The notes beneath the pieces were generated by a model. The model ran no database searches. It was not told where the DNA came from and saw only the letters and a list, made by a program, of their open reading frames with translations. Source: Bdellovibrio sp. (lineage in GTDB: Bacteria; Bdellovibrionota; Bdellovibrionia; Bdellovibrionales; Bdellovibrionaceae). From it: a DNA stretch of 33,069 bases. Made by a program: the position numbers and the translations under genes. This document shows, piece after piece, positions 1 to 7,338 of this stretch. The stretch is taken from positions 3,818 through 36,886 of the forward strand of contig JAGIAF010000001.1 in the NCBI GenBank assembly GCA_017745015.1, in the 5' to 3' direction. Numbering within the stretch: position 1 is the first letter of the stretch; each line of letters opens with the position of its first letter.

Positions 1-1845
1 GATCACCTGATTGGGTGGGATACGGAAGAAGGCTGTTGGCCGTTGGGCGTTTTTCGCCATCACCGCAAACAGACGCTCACGCCAGTGGGACATATGAGGT
101 TCGTCGGGACGGGAAGGTCCTTTCGTCGCGATGATCGTTTCACGGCCCAACACGAACGTGGTTTCATTCACGTTAAAGTTAATATCTTTCTGACGGCAAG
201 CCTCGAGGATGTGTTTCATCTTCGGAGTTTCCATAAAGCCGTAATAAGCCAAGATACGGTAGAAATTTGGAATGATCTCTTGGATGGAGATATTATCTTT
301 CTTCGACACAAAAGGAACTTCACGCGTTTGAATCGTGAGAATCGCAATACGTTGATGTAAAACTTTATTGTGTTTCAAATTATGTAACATCGGCGCCGGC
401 ACACCCCAAGGATCTCCGGACATATAGATCGCTGTTCCTGGAACACGGATTGGCGGTTCACGCAGAAGCTTTAAGAAGAATTCTTCTGTTGGCATTGAAC
501 GCTCTTTCAAGCGACGGAAAAGAACCTGACGGCCTTTTTGCCATGTCGTCATCAAAAGATAAATCACCGCACCGACGATCAACGGAACCCAACCACCGTG
601 AGGGATCTTGTGAATATTTGCCCCAAAGAATGCCGCATCTACGATCAAGAAAGAACCAAAGATGCCAGCCGCTTTCAAGAAGCTCCAATTCCACTTCTGA
701 CGAGCGACTTCATAAGCAAGGATGGTTGTAATAACCATGGTTCCAGTTACGGCGATACCGTATGCCGCTGCCAAGTTACTTGAGCTCTTGAACGTCAACA
801 CCAACCAGATCACACCAATGAACATCGCCCAGTTCACAGCCGGAATATAGATCTGACCGATCTCTTGGCTGGAAGTATGAACGATATTAATACGTGGACA
901 GAAACCCAACTGGATCGCCTGGCGCGTGATAGAGAATACACCCGTGATCAACGCTTGGGATGCGATCACAGTCGCCATCGTTGAAAGCGCAACCAACGGC
1001 AAGACCGCCCATTTTGGCGCCAACATATAAAACGGATTAGAGATTGCTTCCGGATTTGAAAGCAACAAGGCGCCTTGGCCGAAGTAGTTCAAAGCCAAAG
1101 CTGGCAATGCCACAAAGAACCAAGCAAGACGGATCGGCTTTTTACCAAAGTGACCCATGTCTGCATAAAGTGCTTCACCACCGGTAACCACAAGGACTAC
1201 GGAACCTAAAACCAAGAAGCCGTGCATGCCGTTACGGAAGAAGAATTCCAAGGCGTGATGCGGATAGAGCGCCTCAAAGATATGGGGATTCAACGAGATT
1301 CCATTGAATCCAAGGAGCGCCAAGGTGGAAAACCAAATCAAAAGAATCGGACCAAAGATCACACCGATACGACCCGTTCCGTATCTTTGCATCAAGAAGA
1401 GCGCATTCATCACAAAGATTGTAAGCGGAATAATATAGGGCTCAAATTGTGGCGTGACGATGGAGAGACCTTCCATTGCGGAGAGAACAGAAATGGCTGG
1501 CGTAATTACACCGTCACCATAGAGCAAGGCCGCACCAAACAAACCGATGATGGTCATGATCCAACGGCGATGAGTGATGTCTTTCGTGTGCTGACTGCGA
1601 ACCGCCAATGCCATCAACGAAAGGATGCCGCCCTCACCTTTATTGTCTGCGCGCATGACAAAGGCCATGTACTTGATGCAGATCACGACGATCAACGTCC
1701 AAAAAATCAAAGAGAGAATACCAATAACGTTCTCGGGTGTCGGCATCAGTCCATACTCGCCACCAAAACACTCGCGAAGAGAATACAGCGGACTCGTCCC
1801 GATATCTCCGAAAACGACACCCAAAGCTGCGAGAGACAACATCAT
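1..1845 (-). CDS. kup: Kup-family K+ uptake permease (3' end off window)
   Basis: This is a proton-coupled potassium importer of the inner membrane (KUP/HAK/KT family). The reverse strand is open from 1845 through base 1, giving 615 residues. The family signature GVVFGDIGTSPLYSLRECF lies at about residues 9-27, followed by KGEGGILSLMALA, LYGDGVITPAISVLSAMEG and GGEALYADMGHFGKKPIR, all typical Kup blocks. About twelve hydrophobic segments fill the first two thirds, and a hydrophilic C-terminal domain follows. The last visible residues, FFRIPPNQVI, match the usual family ending, so only about ten residues are missing. The first in-frame ATG pair (1845 and 1842) leaves a short N-terminus and has no clear Shine-Dalgarno sequence. 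Upstream in frame, an ATC codon at 1881-1879 sits 7 bases after a GGAG (1892-1889), so a non-ATG start is possible. Family assignment is very secure; the start is not. Confidence 0.93.
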   Translation of the reverse strand, partial: MMLSLAALGVVFGDIGTSPLYSLRECFGGEYGLMPTPENVIGILSLIFWTLIVVICIKYMAFVMRADNKGEGGILSLMALAVRSQHTKDITHRRWIMTIIGLFGAALLYGDGVITPAISVLSAMEGLSIVTPQFEPYIIPLTIFVMNALFLMQRYGTGRIGVIFGPILLIWFSTLALLGFNGISLNPHIFEALYPHHALEFFFRNGMHGFLVLGSVVLVVTGGEALYADMGHFGKKPIRLAWFFVALPALALNYFGQGALLLSNPEAISNPFYMLAPKWAVLPLVALSTMATVIASQALITGVFSITRQAIQLGFCPRINIVHTSSQEIGQIYIPAVNWAMFIGVIWLVLTFKSSSNLAAAYGIAVTGTMVITTILAYEVARQKWNWSFLKAAGIFGSFLIVDAAFFGANIHKIPHGGWVPLIVGAVIYLLMTTWQKGRQVLFRRLKERSMPTEEFFLKLLREPPIRVPGTAIYMSGDPWGVPAPMLHNLKHNKVLHQRIAILTIQTREVPFVSKKDNISIQEIIPNFYRILAYYGFMETPKMKHILEACRQKDINFNVNETTFVLGRETIIATKGPSRPDEPHMSHWRERLFAVMAKNAQRPTAFFRIPPNQVI

Positions 1846-1911
1846 TAAGTTGGAATTGCGACCATGGTCTTGGGATTCGATAAAAGGACTCCAGTTGTAT
1901 TTTGAGTCCTA

Positions 1912-1940
1912 AGCTTATGAAATTAGGAATGTCTTGTCAG
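1912..1940 (-). promoter_or_regulatory. Candidate sigma70-type promoter for kup
   Basis: On the reverse strand CTGACA (1940-1935, five of six consensus bases) is followed after 17 bases by TAAGCT (1917-1912), a weak -10. Transcription would start near 1905, leaving a short leader that contains the GGAG at 1892-1889. Spacing is ideal but the -10 is poor, so this is tentative. Confidence 0.28.
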
Positions 1941-2044
1941 CTTAAGGGACAATTTATGACGCAGGCCTTCACATTACGCGAACTTCAGTTGCCTTGTTTT
2001 TGTGCCTTATCGGAAAATAGAGGGTGAGCTAGGAAAGGAAACTT

Positions 2045-2194
2045 ATGTTTCGCACCGGACCTCAAAAGTTGATGCACTCGAAATGGTTGTTGGCAGCCTT
2101 GATCCTTCTCGGACTTGCTTATTTCGAAGGCCGCCTTAACCAAAAGACACTCGCGGATAACCGCGAGCCCAGTTCTACTTCTTTGACGCGATAA
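2045..2194 (+). CDS. Small single-pass membrane protein (49 aa), unknown function
   Basis: This is a short open frame with a strong ribosome binding site (AGGAAAGGAA, 2031-2040) five bases or fewer from the ATG. The product starts MFRTGPQKLMHSKW, has one hydrophobic stretch at about residues 14-26 (WLLAALILLGLAYF) and a polar tail ending in SLTR. That suggests one inner-membrane helix with a basic N-terminus. I do not recognise the family. Its stop codon lies inside the 3' end of the convergent FMN-reductase gene, overlapping it by 20 bases. The good start signal and clean membrane topology argue for a real gene, but it is too short to be certain. Confidence 0.6.
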   Translation: MFRTGPQKLMHSKWLLAALILLGLAYFEGRLNQKTLADNREPSSTSLTR

Positions 2195-2756
2195 CTGAAT
2201 TAGCGTCGAGTTTAAAGGCTGAAAGCGCTTGAACAAAGTTGCGGAAGCCCATTGTCTGCTTCGTCAAAAGCTGCTTGATCATTTCGTCTTGCGGCTCCCC
2301 TTCAGCGTTCAAAACTTTCCCCGCATTCATAATAAACACGCGCTCTGGATAGATAAAGGCGTTGCGATAGCCAAAGATCTGTTGCAAGTGTTCAACTGGA
2401 CGAAGCCCGCCAAACATACCTGCGCTCAAACCTACAAAACAAACCGGACGGAACTCAAATGAATCTGGAAACTTCATGTGATCGATGAAGTATTTCAAAG
2501 CGCCCGGCATGGAACCATTGTATTCCGGGCAAACGACGATCAAGCCTTCGCTATGAACGACTTTATCCAAATACACTTGCAAGCCTTCGTGAGTCTTACC
2601 GTAGTGAGGACCGCCGGAGTGAAGTTGCTCCTTCACTTGTGCAAGATCGATGATTTCAACATCTTCGCCTTGAGCCTTGTAAAGGCCTTGGATAAATTTT
2701 GAGAGTTTCAAGGTGTTTGAGCCTGGACGATCCGTGCCCGCGATAATGTACTTCAT
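2175..2756 (-). CDS. NAD(P)H-dependent FMN reductase-like flavoprotein
   Basis: This is a flavodoxin-fold oxidoreductase of the NADPH-dependent FMN reductase family (pfam03358), which reduces FMN, quinones or related acceptors in the cytoplasm. The N-terminal GTDRPGSNTLKLSKFI is the FMN-phosphate loop (GSxRxxS type). PEYNGSMPGALKYFIDHM in the middle is the family's second hallmark and contacts the isoalloxazine ring. Length (193 aa) is normal for the family. I chose the ATG at 2756: the in-frame ATG at 2774 lies before an AGGAGA (2769-2764) that is the obvious ribosome binding site for 2756. The gene is monocistronic and convergent with the small membrane protein. The physiological acceptor cannot be told from sequence. 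Confidence 0.88.
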   Translation of the reverse strand: MKYIIAGTDRPGSNTLKLSKFIQGLYKAQGEDVEIIDLAQVKEQLHSGGPHYGKTHEGLQVYLDKVVHSEGLIVVCPEYNGSMPGALKYFIDHMKFPDSFEFRPVCFVGLSAGMFGGLRPVEHLQQIFGYRNAFIYPERVFIMNAGKVLNAEGEPQDEMIKQLLTKQTMGFRNFVQALSAFKLDANSVIASKK

Positions 2757-2778
2757 GGTAAATCTCCTAGACAAAGTG

Positions 2779-2806
2779 ATATACCCTTCGATCTAATAAA
2801 GGCAAT
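2779..2806 (-). promoter_or_regulatory. Candidate promoter for the FMN reductase gene
   Basis: On the reverse strand TTGCCT (2806-2801) and TATATC (2784-2779) are separated by 16 bases. Four of six bases match the sigma70 consensus in each box. A start near 2772 would give a leader of about 16 bases that includes the AGGAGA ribosome binding site. Confidence 0.4.
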
Positions 2807-2835
2807 GACTCATTTCATGTAAGGGGTTCGTCGCG

Positions 2836-3516
2836 ATGTCGAAAATTTGGTTTATTCTTAGCGAAGGTCAAGTGACGGGTCCTTACGAGCCATCCGAAGT
2901 TGAAGGAAAAGTTTCATCTTACAAAGACCCTCAAGTTTGGGGGCGCGGCCATGGCGAGTGGATGACTGTGGCTCGTTGGCGCCAATATCTCAAAGAAACT
3001 CCAACCGTCACTCCCATTGCTGCGGATCAGTCACGCAACTGGGTTGTTCGTGTGGATGGTCGCCCTCGCGATGTCATGAAGTATACTGAAATGATCGCTC
3101 TTCTGAAAACTATGACGGATTTCACTCCCGTGGATATCTCCTCTGATGGCGGTCAAACATGGAAAGAGGTCTATGCTGTCCAGCAGGTCGTTGATGACCT
3201 GGGAATCAGCCGTCGTTCCCACCCTCGCGTGCCGATTGTTGGAACACTCGAGTTTGATCGTGGCACAGACACCCTCAAATGCCGAGTGATCTCTATTTCT
3301 GAAGGTGGCTTAGGCGTTAACGATGCTGGTTCTTTGAAAATTGGCGAAAAGTTCTTCGCCATTCTGACAAGTCCCAACCTTTATGTGACTGTGAGTACGA
3401 CATGCGAAGTAGTTTATGTGGGCAATGACGGCTATGCAGGACTTCGTTTCGTTGGACTCCCGGAGGAATTTAAAAGTTCCATCGTTGAGTACGTCAACAA
3501 GTTCGCCACTGTCTAA
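2836..3516 (+). CDS. GYF_2-PilZ two-domain protein, probable c-di-GMP effector
   Basis: This is a 226-residue soluble protein without a signal peptide. Residues 4-48 (IWFILSEGQVTGPYEPSEV...) fit the GYF_2 domain, a small module linked to binding proline-rich peptides. The middle (about 65-115) is a second, unassigned segment. Residues 126-222 look like a PilZ domain. The arginine motif is present as R127-S-H-P-R131, but the second motif (D/N-x-S-x-x-G) reads S153-I-S155-E-G-G158, so the acidic or amide residue is replaced by serine. PilZ proteins sense c-di-GMP and commonly steer motility or surface behaviour. Whether this one still binds the nucleotide is open. It is divergent from the FMN reductase gene. 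Start: ATG 2836 with AAGGGG upstream. Confidence 0.78.
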   Translation: MSKIWFILSEGQVTGPYEPSEVEGKVSSYKDPQVWGRGHGEWMTVARWRQYLKETPTVTPIAADQSRNWVVRVDGRPRDVMKYTEMIALLKTMTDFTPVDISSDGGQTWKEVYAVQQVVDDLGISRRSHPRVPIVGTLEFDRGTDTLKCRVISISEGGLGVNDAGSLKIGEKFFAILTSPNLYVTVSTTCEVVYVGNDGYAGLRFVGLPEEFKSSIVEYVNKFATV

Positions 3517-3589
3517 CTTTTATCATCACTGCTCCATCAGGGTCGGTCTCCCGTTGGGATGAACGGCAACTCAAAGAGGATTTTTTAAA

Positions 3590-3617
3590 AGTCTCTGATA
3601 GACTCATCGTCTATGAG
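3590..3617 (+). promoter_or_regulatory. Three overlapping inverted repeats spanning a start codon
   Basis: Three short hairpins share bases and cannot form together: AGTCT(3590-3594)/AGACT(3600-3604), ATAGAC(3598-3603)/GTCTAT(3609-3614) and CTCAT(3603-3607)/ATGAG(3613-3617). The last two include the ATG of the gene at 3613. No ribosome binding site is visible, so this may be an operator or a translational control element. Confidence 0.35.
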
Positions 3618-4161
3618 TAAGAAAAAGTATCTCTTTATTTTTGCGAGCAGTTTGATTCTTGTATGCTATCAAAATTTTGGGCCACTCAATCTTGAAGATC
3701 AAAAGACTCTCGAGCGCATGCGCGAGATGCAGAAGTTGCAGCGTCAGCCCGCTTCACTAGGAATCGCAACCCCACAAAGCGGCAGTGACCTTGCTAGCGT
3801 CAGTGGTGACTGGATGCAGCGCCAAGGTCATCTTCTGTTGAATGGTCGCGATAAAGAGATTCTAGACACCATCAACCATCGCTTGAGCACTTGGTTTGAC
3901 TCTGTCACTGCCGGAGAGTCACCAGCAGCCGACACCCAAGGCGGCCGCAAACCTGCAAGCCTCGAAGCACCAGCTGCTTTTCGCTTCAGCCGCGTCAATG
4001 AGATGGAGTACCGCGCTCAAGACGCGATATTTTCTTGCTCGTTGAATTTTGATGGTGCCCATCTCGACTATTCACATAAATTGTCGTCAAACACGCACCT
4101 AGGTGTCGATCATTGGACTGGCAAGAATCAGACTCAGGTGCTTCTGAAGTACAACTGGTAG
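3613..4161 (+). CDS. Exported protein of unknown function
   Basis: This is a 182-residue protein with a short basic N-terminus (MSKKK) and a hydrophobic stretch, YLFIFASSLILVC, ending at Cys18. The lipobox would be I-L-V-C, poor because valine sits at -1, so it is either an atypical lipoprotein or simply membrane-anchored or secreted. The body is polar with no recognised domain. The end (about residues 145-182) alternates polar and aromatic residues and finishes LLKYNW, hinting at beta-structure. No Shine-Dalgarno sequence is evident before the ATG. Instead the start sits inside a cluster of overlapping inverted repeats (3590-3617). It is followed after 32 bases by the outer-membrane protein gene, so the two may be co-transcribed. 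Confidence 0.62.
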   Translation: MSKKKYLFIFASSLILVCYQNFGPLNLEDQKTLERMREMQKLQRQPASLGIATPQSGSDLASVSGDWMQRQGHLLLNGRDKEILDTINHRLSTWFDSVTAGESPAADTQGGRKPASLEAPAAFRFSRVNEMEYRAQDAIFSCSLNFDGAHLDYSHKLSSNTHLGVDHWTGKNQTQVLLKYNW

Positions 4162-4193
4162 TCATTGCAAGGGGCTTGTGCTTTCCTTAAAGC

Positions 4194-5504
4194 ATGAGCC
4201 TGGTGATCTTTGCAATTCTCTTTTTCACAGGTATATTCTGTTGGGGGAAAACATCTCCGTGGGAGTCTACGCTTGGCGTGGATCTCCGCTATGAGGGGAA
4301 ATATTTTCCCCAAGAGTTTGGGGGAGATGAAACGAACGCCAACATTCAACTCATCGACATCATTCCCTACTATCGCGTGAAATATAAAGACTCCTGGCGA
4401 TTCCTCATAAAGCCCACACTTGAAGCTAGTCCTGGCAATAAATCCAGTGAAGAACAATTCTGGGCGGATCCTACGGAAGCGTATGTGCAATGGAAACGCG
4501 ATCCTCTCGCTGTCCAAGTGGGATACAACTTAGTTACTTGGGGTGTGACTGATGGATACAATCCTGTCGATGTGATCAATCCAAAGCAATATTTCGATCC
4601 TATGCACAGCAAGAAAAAAGGCGTGCTGTCTTTAATGATCTCAGAGTCACTCGCATGGTTTGATTATGATCTTTACTATATCCCGATCAATTCAGGAGCA
4701 ACCTTACCCGGCGAAGAAAGCCGTTGGCTTCCGCGTGAGGTCTATATCCCCTACGATCCCGCCAACAATACAGTCCTTATCCTTCCTCCGAATTTACGGT
4801 ATCACTATGGCGATACGACTAATTTAGAAGATGCTTTGAACAATAACTTTGGCCTGCGACTGCAAAAGCATTTAGGCCCCGTGGATTTAGCCGTGAGTGG
4901 ATATGAAGGTGCCGCCAGCTTTCCGATCATTCAACCTGTCTTTACGGGAACTATCGTACAAGTTTCACCAAAGATCGTGGTCGATGTGGATCCGGATGTT
5001 ATTTTGAATCGCTTCAACTACAAAGTTCGTCAAGGTGGCTTTAGCTTTGTGAGCAGCCAATGGGATTTTCTTTTTAAATATCAAACCAGCTACTCTCAAA
5101 GCGTCGGAGACAATAGTTTACTTCCTGGTTGGCTTCATGAAAACGTGGCGGCACTGGAAAAAACATTTCAAATTCCCGACGGGATGTTCATCGCTGTTTT
5201 GCAGTATTCTTTTTTAAATTCAGAGAAACAAAATGATTCCAACGTCTCCGTCACCGAGATTTTTCGTCGCGCATGGATGTTAGGAATGAAAATGCAATGG
5301 CGCGAAGTCTGGAGTTTCGGCGCACTGGGACTCTATGATGAACGCCATGGAAGCAGTCTTCAGGAGTATTCCATTGGACGAAGATTTCTTGATACGATGA
5401 CAGTGAGTTTAACGGCAGATTTATTTGATGGACCGAGCGATACGCCTCTGGGTGTTTACAATAAAAATGATTCGTATAGCTTAGCTGTTAGCGCGTCGTT
5501 CTAG
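4194..5504 (+). CDS. Outer-membrane beta-barrel protein, DUF1302-like
   Basis: This 436-residue protein starts with a hydrophobic signal-like segment (MSLVIFAILFFTGIFCWG). The rest is rich in short amphipathic strands and ends SLAVSASF; a C-terminal phenylalanine on a final strand is the usual recognition signal for outer-membrane assembly. The block WGVTDGYNPVDVINPKQYFD, followed by a strand-rich stretch, resembles the DUF1302-type barrels that occur beside MMPL exporters and LolA-like proteins in other proteobacteria. Here the exporter-LolA fusion is 14 kb away (18952). A functional link is inference only. The ribosome binding site is weak: AAGGGG lies about 20 bases before the ATG. The barrel call is fairly secure; the family name is less so. 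Confidence 0.68.
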   Translation: MSLVIFAILFFTGIFCWGKTSPWESTLGVDLRYEGKYFPQEFGGDETNANIQLIDIIPYYRVKYKDSWRFLIKPTLEASPGNKSSEEQFWADPTEAYVQWKRDPLAVQVGYNLVTWGVTDGYNPVDVINPKQYFDPMHSKKKGVLSLMISESLAWFDYDLYYIPINSGATLPGEESRWLPREVYIPYDPANNTVLILPPNLRYHYGDTTNLEDALNNNFGLRLQKHLGPVDLAVSGYEGAASFPIIQPVFTGTIVQVSPKIVVDVDPDVILNRFNYKVRQGGFSFVSSQWDFLFKYQTSYSQSVGDNSLLPGWLHENVAALEKTFQIPDGMFIAVLQYSFLNSEKQNDSNVSVTEIFRRAWMLGMKMQWREVWSFGALGLYDERHGSSLQEYSIGRRFLDTMTVSLTADLFDGPSDTPLGVYNKNDSYSLAVSASF

Positions 5505-5579
5505 GCTCTAAGTCTAGTTTCAATTTGGAGCCGGCTTCGTGTTTTGACAAGCTTTGCTGAAAATCAGCAAGGTAAATAC

Positions 5580-6446
5580 ATGCTAGAACTTATCTTATCT
5601 TTATTCATCACTCCTTCAAATGCTCCTGTGAGCAATTATTCAACTGTCGTGACGACTCTGCAAAGAATCCAAGCAGAAAACCCAACGACTTCACAAATGA
5701 TCGACATCGGTGTTTCTGACTCAGGACAAAACATCGTGGCGCTCAAGATTGGCGACGGCGAAACTGCTGATCTGATCGTGGCTACTCACCACGGCAACGA
5801 GTACGGTTCTACGGCCGTTGCAATGGGCGCGGCGGAAGCCTTCGCCAAGAACCCTATCAAAGGTCACACAGTCTATGTTGTTCCCGTGTTGAACATCTCT
5901 GGCTTCGATGCTCGCAGCCGTTATGAGCGCACTTCAAATGGTTCACTAGATCAAAACCGTGACTATCCAGGACCTTGTATCACTGGTAAACCATTCAAAT
6001 CTAAAGCGACGAAGGCTTTGGCTGACTTTATCGCAAAAGCCAACATCGTGAGCTCTGCGACATTGCACACTCACTGGCCTGCAGTTCTTTATCCTTGGGG
6101 CTTCTCGACAAATGATGTTTCCACCAAAGACGATGCGACTTTCATTCAGCTTTCTAAAGACGCTGTCGTAGAAAGCGGTTATGACGTAGGGAACTCAAAA
6201 GAATTGCTTTATGCCGCTGATGGCGCTTTTGAAGACTACGCTTATTGGCAGCACGGTATCTGGTCTTTGTTATTCGAAATGGGCACCACTCACACTCCAT
6301 CTGAATCACAAATGAAGCAAATGGTAGAAGTGAATGTTCCTGGTCTTCGCCGTTTCCTAGAGAATGCGCCGAAACAAAGAGCAGCTGATCATGCTTTCAC
6401 AGGAAAATGTGACAGAAATATGATCCAAAGAACTCACCTTGAATAG
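5580..6446 (+). CDS. M14-family zinc carboxypeptidase
   Basis: This is a 288-residue metallopeptidase of the M14 fold, in the MpaA/gamma-D-glutamyl-type branch. The zinc ligands are visible as H71-G-N-E74, with H163 or H165 in TLHTHW. The substrate-binding block is D124-Q-N-R-D-Y-P, and the catalytic glutamate is E233 in LLFEMG. Members cleave C-terminal residues from peptides, including cell-wall tripeptides, so a role in peptidoglycan turnover or prey peptide digestion is plausible but not shown. The N-terminus (MLELILSLFITPSNA) is hydrophobic but lacks a basic start, so export is uncertain. I chose ATG 5580, which follows an AAGG; the frame stays open upstream to a TTG at 5544. Two terminators follow the gene. 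Confidence 0.85.
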   Translation: MLELILSLFITPSNAPVSNYSTVVTTLQRIQAENPTTSQMIDIGVSDSGQNIVALKIGDGETADLIVATHHGNEYGSTAVAMGAAEAFAKNPIKGHTVYVVPVLNISGFDARSRYERTSNGSLDQNRDYPGPCITGKPFKSKATKALADFIAKANIVSSATLHTHWPAVLYPWGFSTNDVSTKDDATFIQLSKDAVVESGYDVGNSKELLYAADGAFEDYAYWQHGIWSLLFEMGTTHTPSESQMKQMVEVNVPGLRRFLENAPKQRAADHAFTGKCDRNMIQRTHLE

Positions 6447-6473
6447 TTAGTTTAAACACCACGACTCACAAAT

Positions 6474-6502
6474 AAAAAACCGGTTATCTAACCGGTTTTT
6501 TT
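6474..6502 (+). terminator. Intrinsic terminator after the carboxypeptidase gene
   Basis: AAAACCGGTT (to 6485) pairs with AACCGGTTTT (from 6490) around the four-base loop ATCT, and a run of seven Ts ends at 6502. The A-rich upstream arm makes it potentially bidirectional. Confidence 0.9.
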
Positions 6503-6568
6503 GTTTCAAGAGTGACATTCTCGGGCGCCATTTTTTGTCACCAAGTGACGTTTTACACATCAAATATC

Positions 6569-6598
6569 AGGCCAAGTACTCGTTACTTGGCCTTTTTT
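6569..6598 (+). terminator. Second intrinsic terminator, 60 bases before the motor operon
   Basis: AGGCCAAGTA (6569-6578) and TACTTGGCCT (6584-6593) form a perfect 10-bp stem around the loop CTCGT, followed by TTTTTT to 6598. It either backs up the first terminator or acts as an attenuator for the operon starting at 6658. Alternative pairing partners for its arms exist at 6541-6546 and 6675-6680. Confidence 0.88.
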
Positions 6599-6657
6599 AA
6601 TGGCATCGACCTTGCTCGTATGGCTTCGGGAAACTTTTAATAACCCGGAGGAACTAC

Positions 6658-7338
6658 ATGGAATTTTTGATGTCACTTGGTCGCGGTTTCACATCTGGCG
6701 ATGCTATTTGGATGTGGGCTATTCTAGCGGCTCAAATCGTATCTGTTGCTATTATCGTTGAACGCTCAATGGCGCTTTTCGGTAAACGCAAAATCAACCA
6801 AAAAGAACTTTCCAAAGCTATCGCTGAAGATATCCGCTCTGGCGACCTTAATAAGGCCCTACGCCGTTCAATGCAGATCAGCGCGACTGAACCATTGGGT
6901 GTTGTTGCCTCTGCAGGTATCCAAGCTGCGATCGACATGGGTGGCAAAGAAGAAATCCAACTTAAAATGGATGAAATCCTTCTTGAAGAAAACAGCCGCG
7001 TAGAAAAACGCATTGGTTTCTTGGCGATGTTTGCCAACGTTGCGACTCTCTTGGGTCTTTTGGGTACGATCACAGGTCTTATCCACTCATTTGCTGGTAT
7101 CGCTAACGCGAACCCAGTTGAGAAAGCATCGATTCTTTCAGCAGGTATCTCTCTTGCGATGAATACGACAGCTTACGGTTTGATCGTAGCGGTTCCGGCT
7201 TTGATCATGTATGCGGTACTTCAAAACAGAGCGACTCGCTTGTCAGAAGATTTGAATAAAGCGGCGTTGAACTTGTTCATCCAACTTGGTTACCACTACG
7301 CGCCAGTATCAGATAAGAAAGAGAGACAACTTGTATGA
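6658..7338 (+). CDS. TolQ/ExbB/MotA-type proton channel, AglR-like motor subunit
   Basis: This is the inner-membrane component of a proton-motive-force-driven motor (MotA/TolQ/ExbB family), 226 residues. Three membrane helices are visible: about 16-38, 120-146 (with LLGLLGTITGLIHSF, the family core) and 160-190 (AISLAMNTTAYGLIVAVPAL). The threonines in GTITG and NTTAYG line the proton path in characterised homologues. Ribosome binding site CGGAGG is 6 bases before the ATG. It heads a ten-gene operon and overlaps the first TolR gene by four bases (ATGA). With two TolR-like partners and downstream Glt-like genes it matches the AglR-AglQ-AglS motor of Myxococcus gliding rather than a housekeeping Tol-Pal system; no tolA, tolB or pal follows. 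Confidence 0.9.
   Translation: MEFLMSLGRGFTSGDAIWMWAILAAQIVSVAIIVERSMALFGKRKINQKELSKAIAEDIRSGDLNKALRRSMQISATEPLGVVASAGIQAAIDMGGKEEIQLKMDEILLEENSRVEKRIGFLAMFANVATLLGLLGTITGLIHSFAGIANANPVEKASILSAGISLAMNTTAYGLIVAVPALIMYAVLQNRATRLSEDLNKAALNLFIQLGYHYAPVSDKKERQLV

Noticed and set aside
1222..1848. 208-codon open frame on + strand inside kup
   Set aside because: It is antisense to a well-supported Kup gene, has no family likeness and is of low complexity in charged residues.
5544..5582. TTG start and TTGACA box upstream of the carboxypeptidase gene
   Set aside because: The TTG has no ribosome binding site, and TTGACA (5544-5549) has no -10 at 16-18 bases. ATG 5580 has an AAGG.
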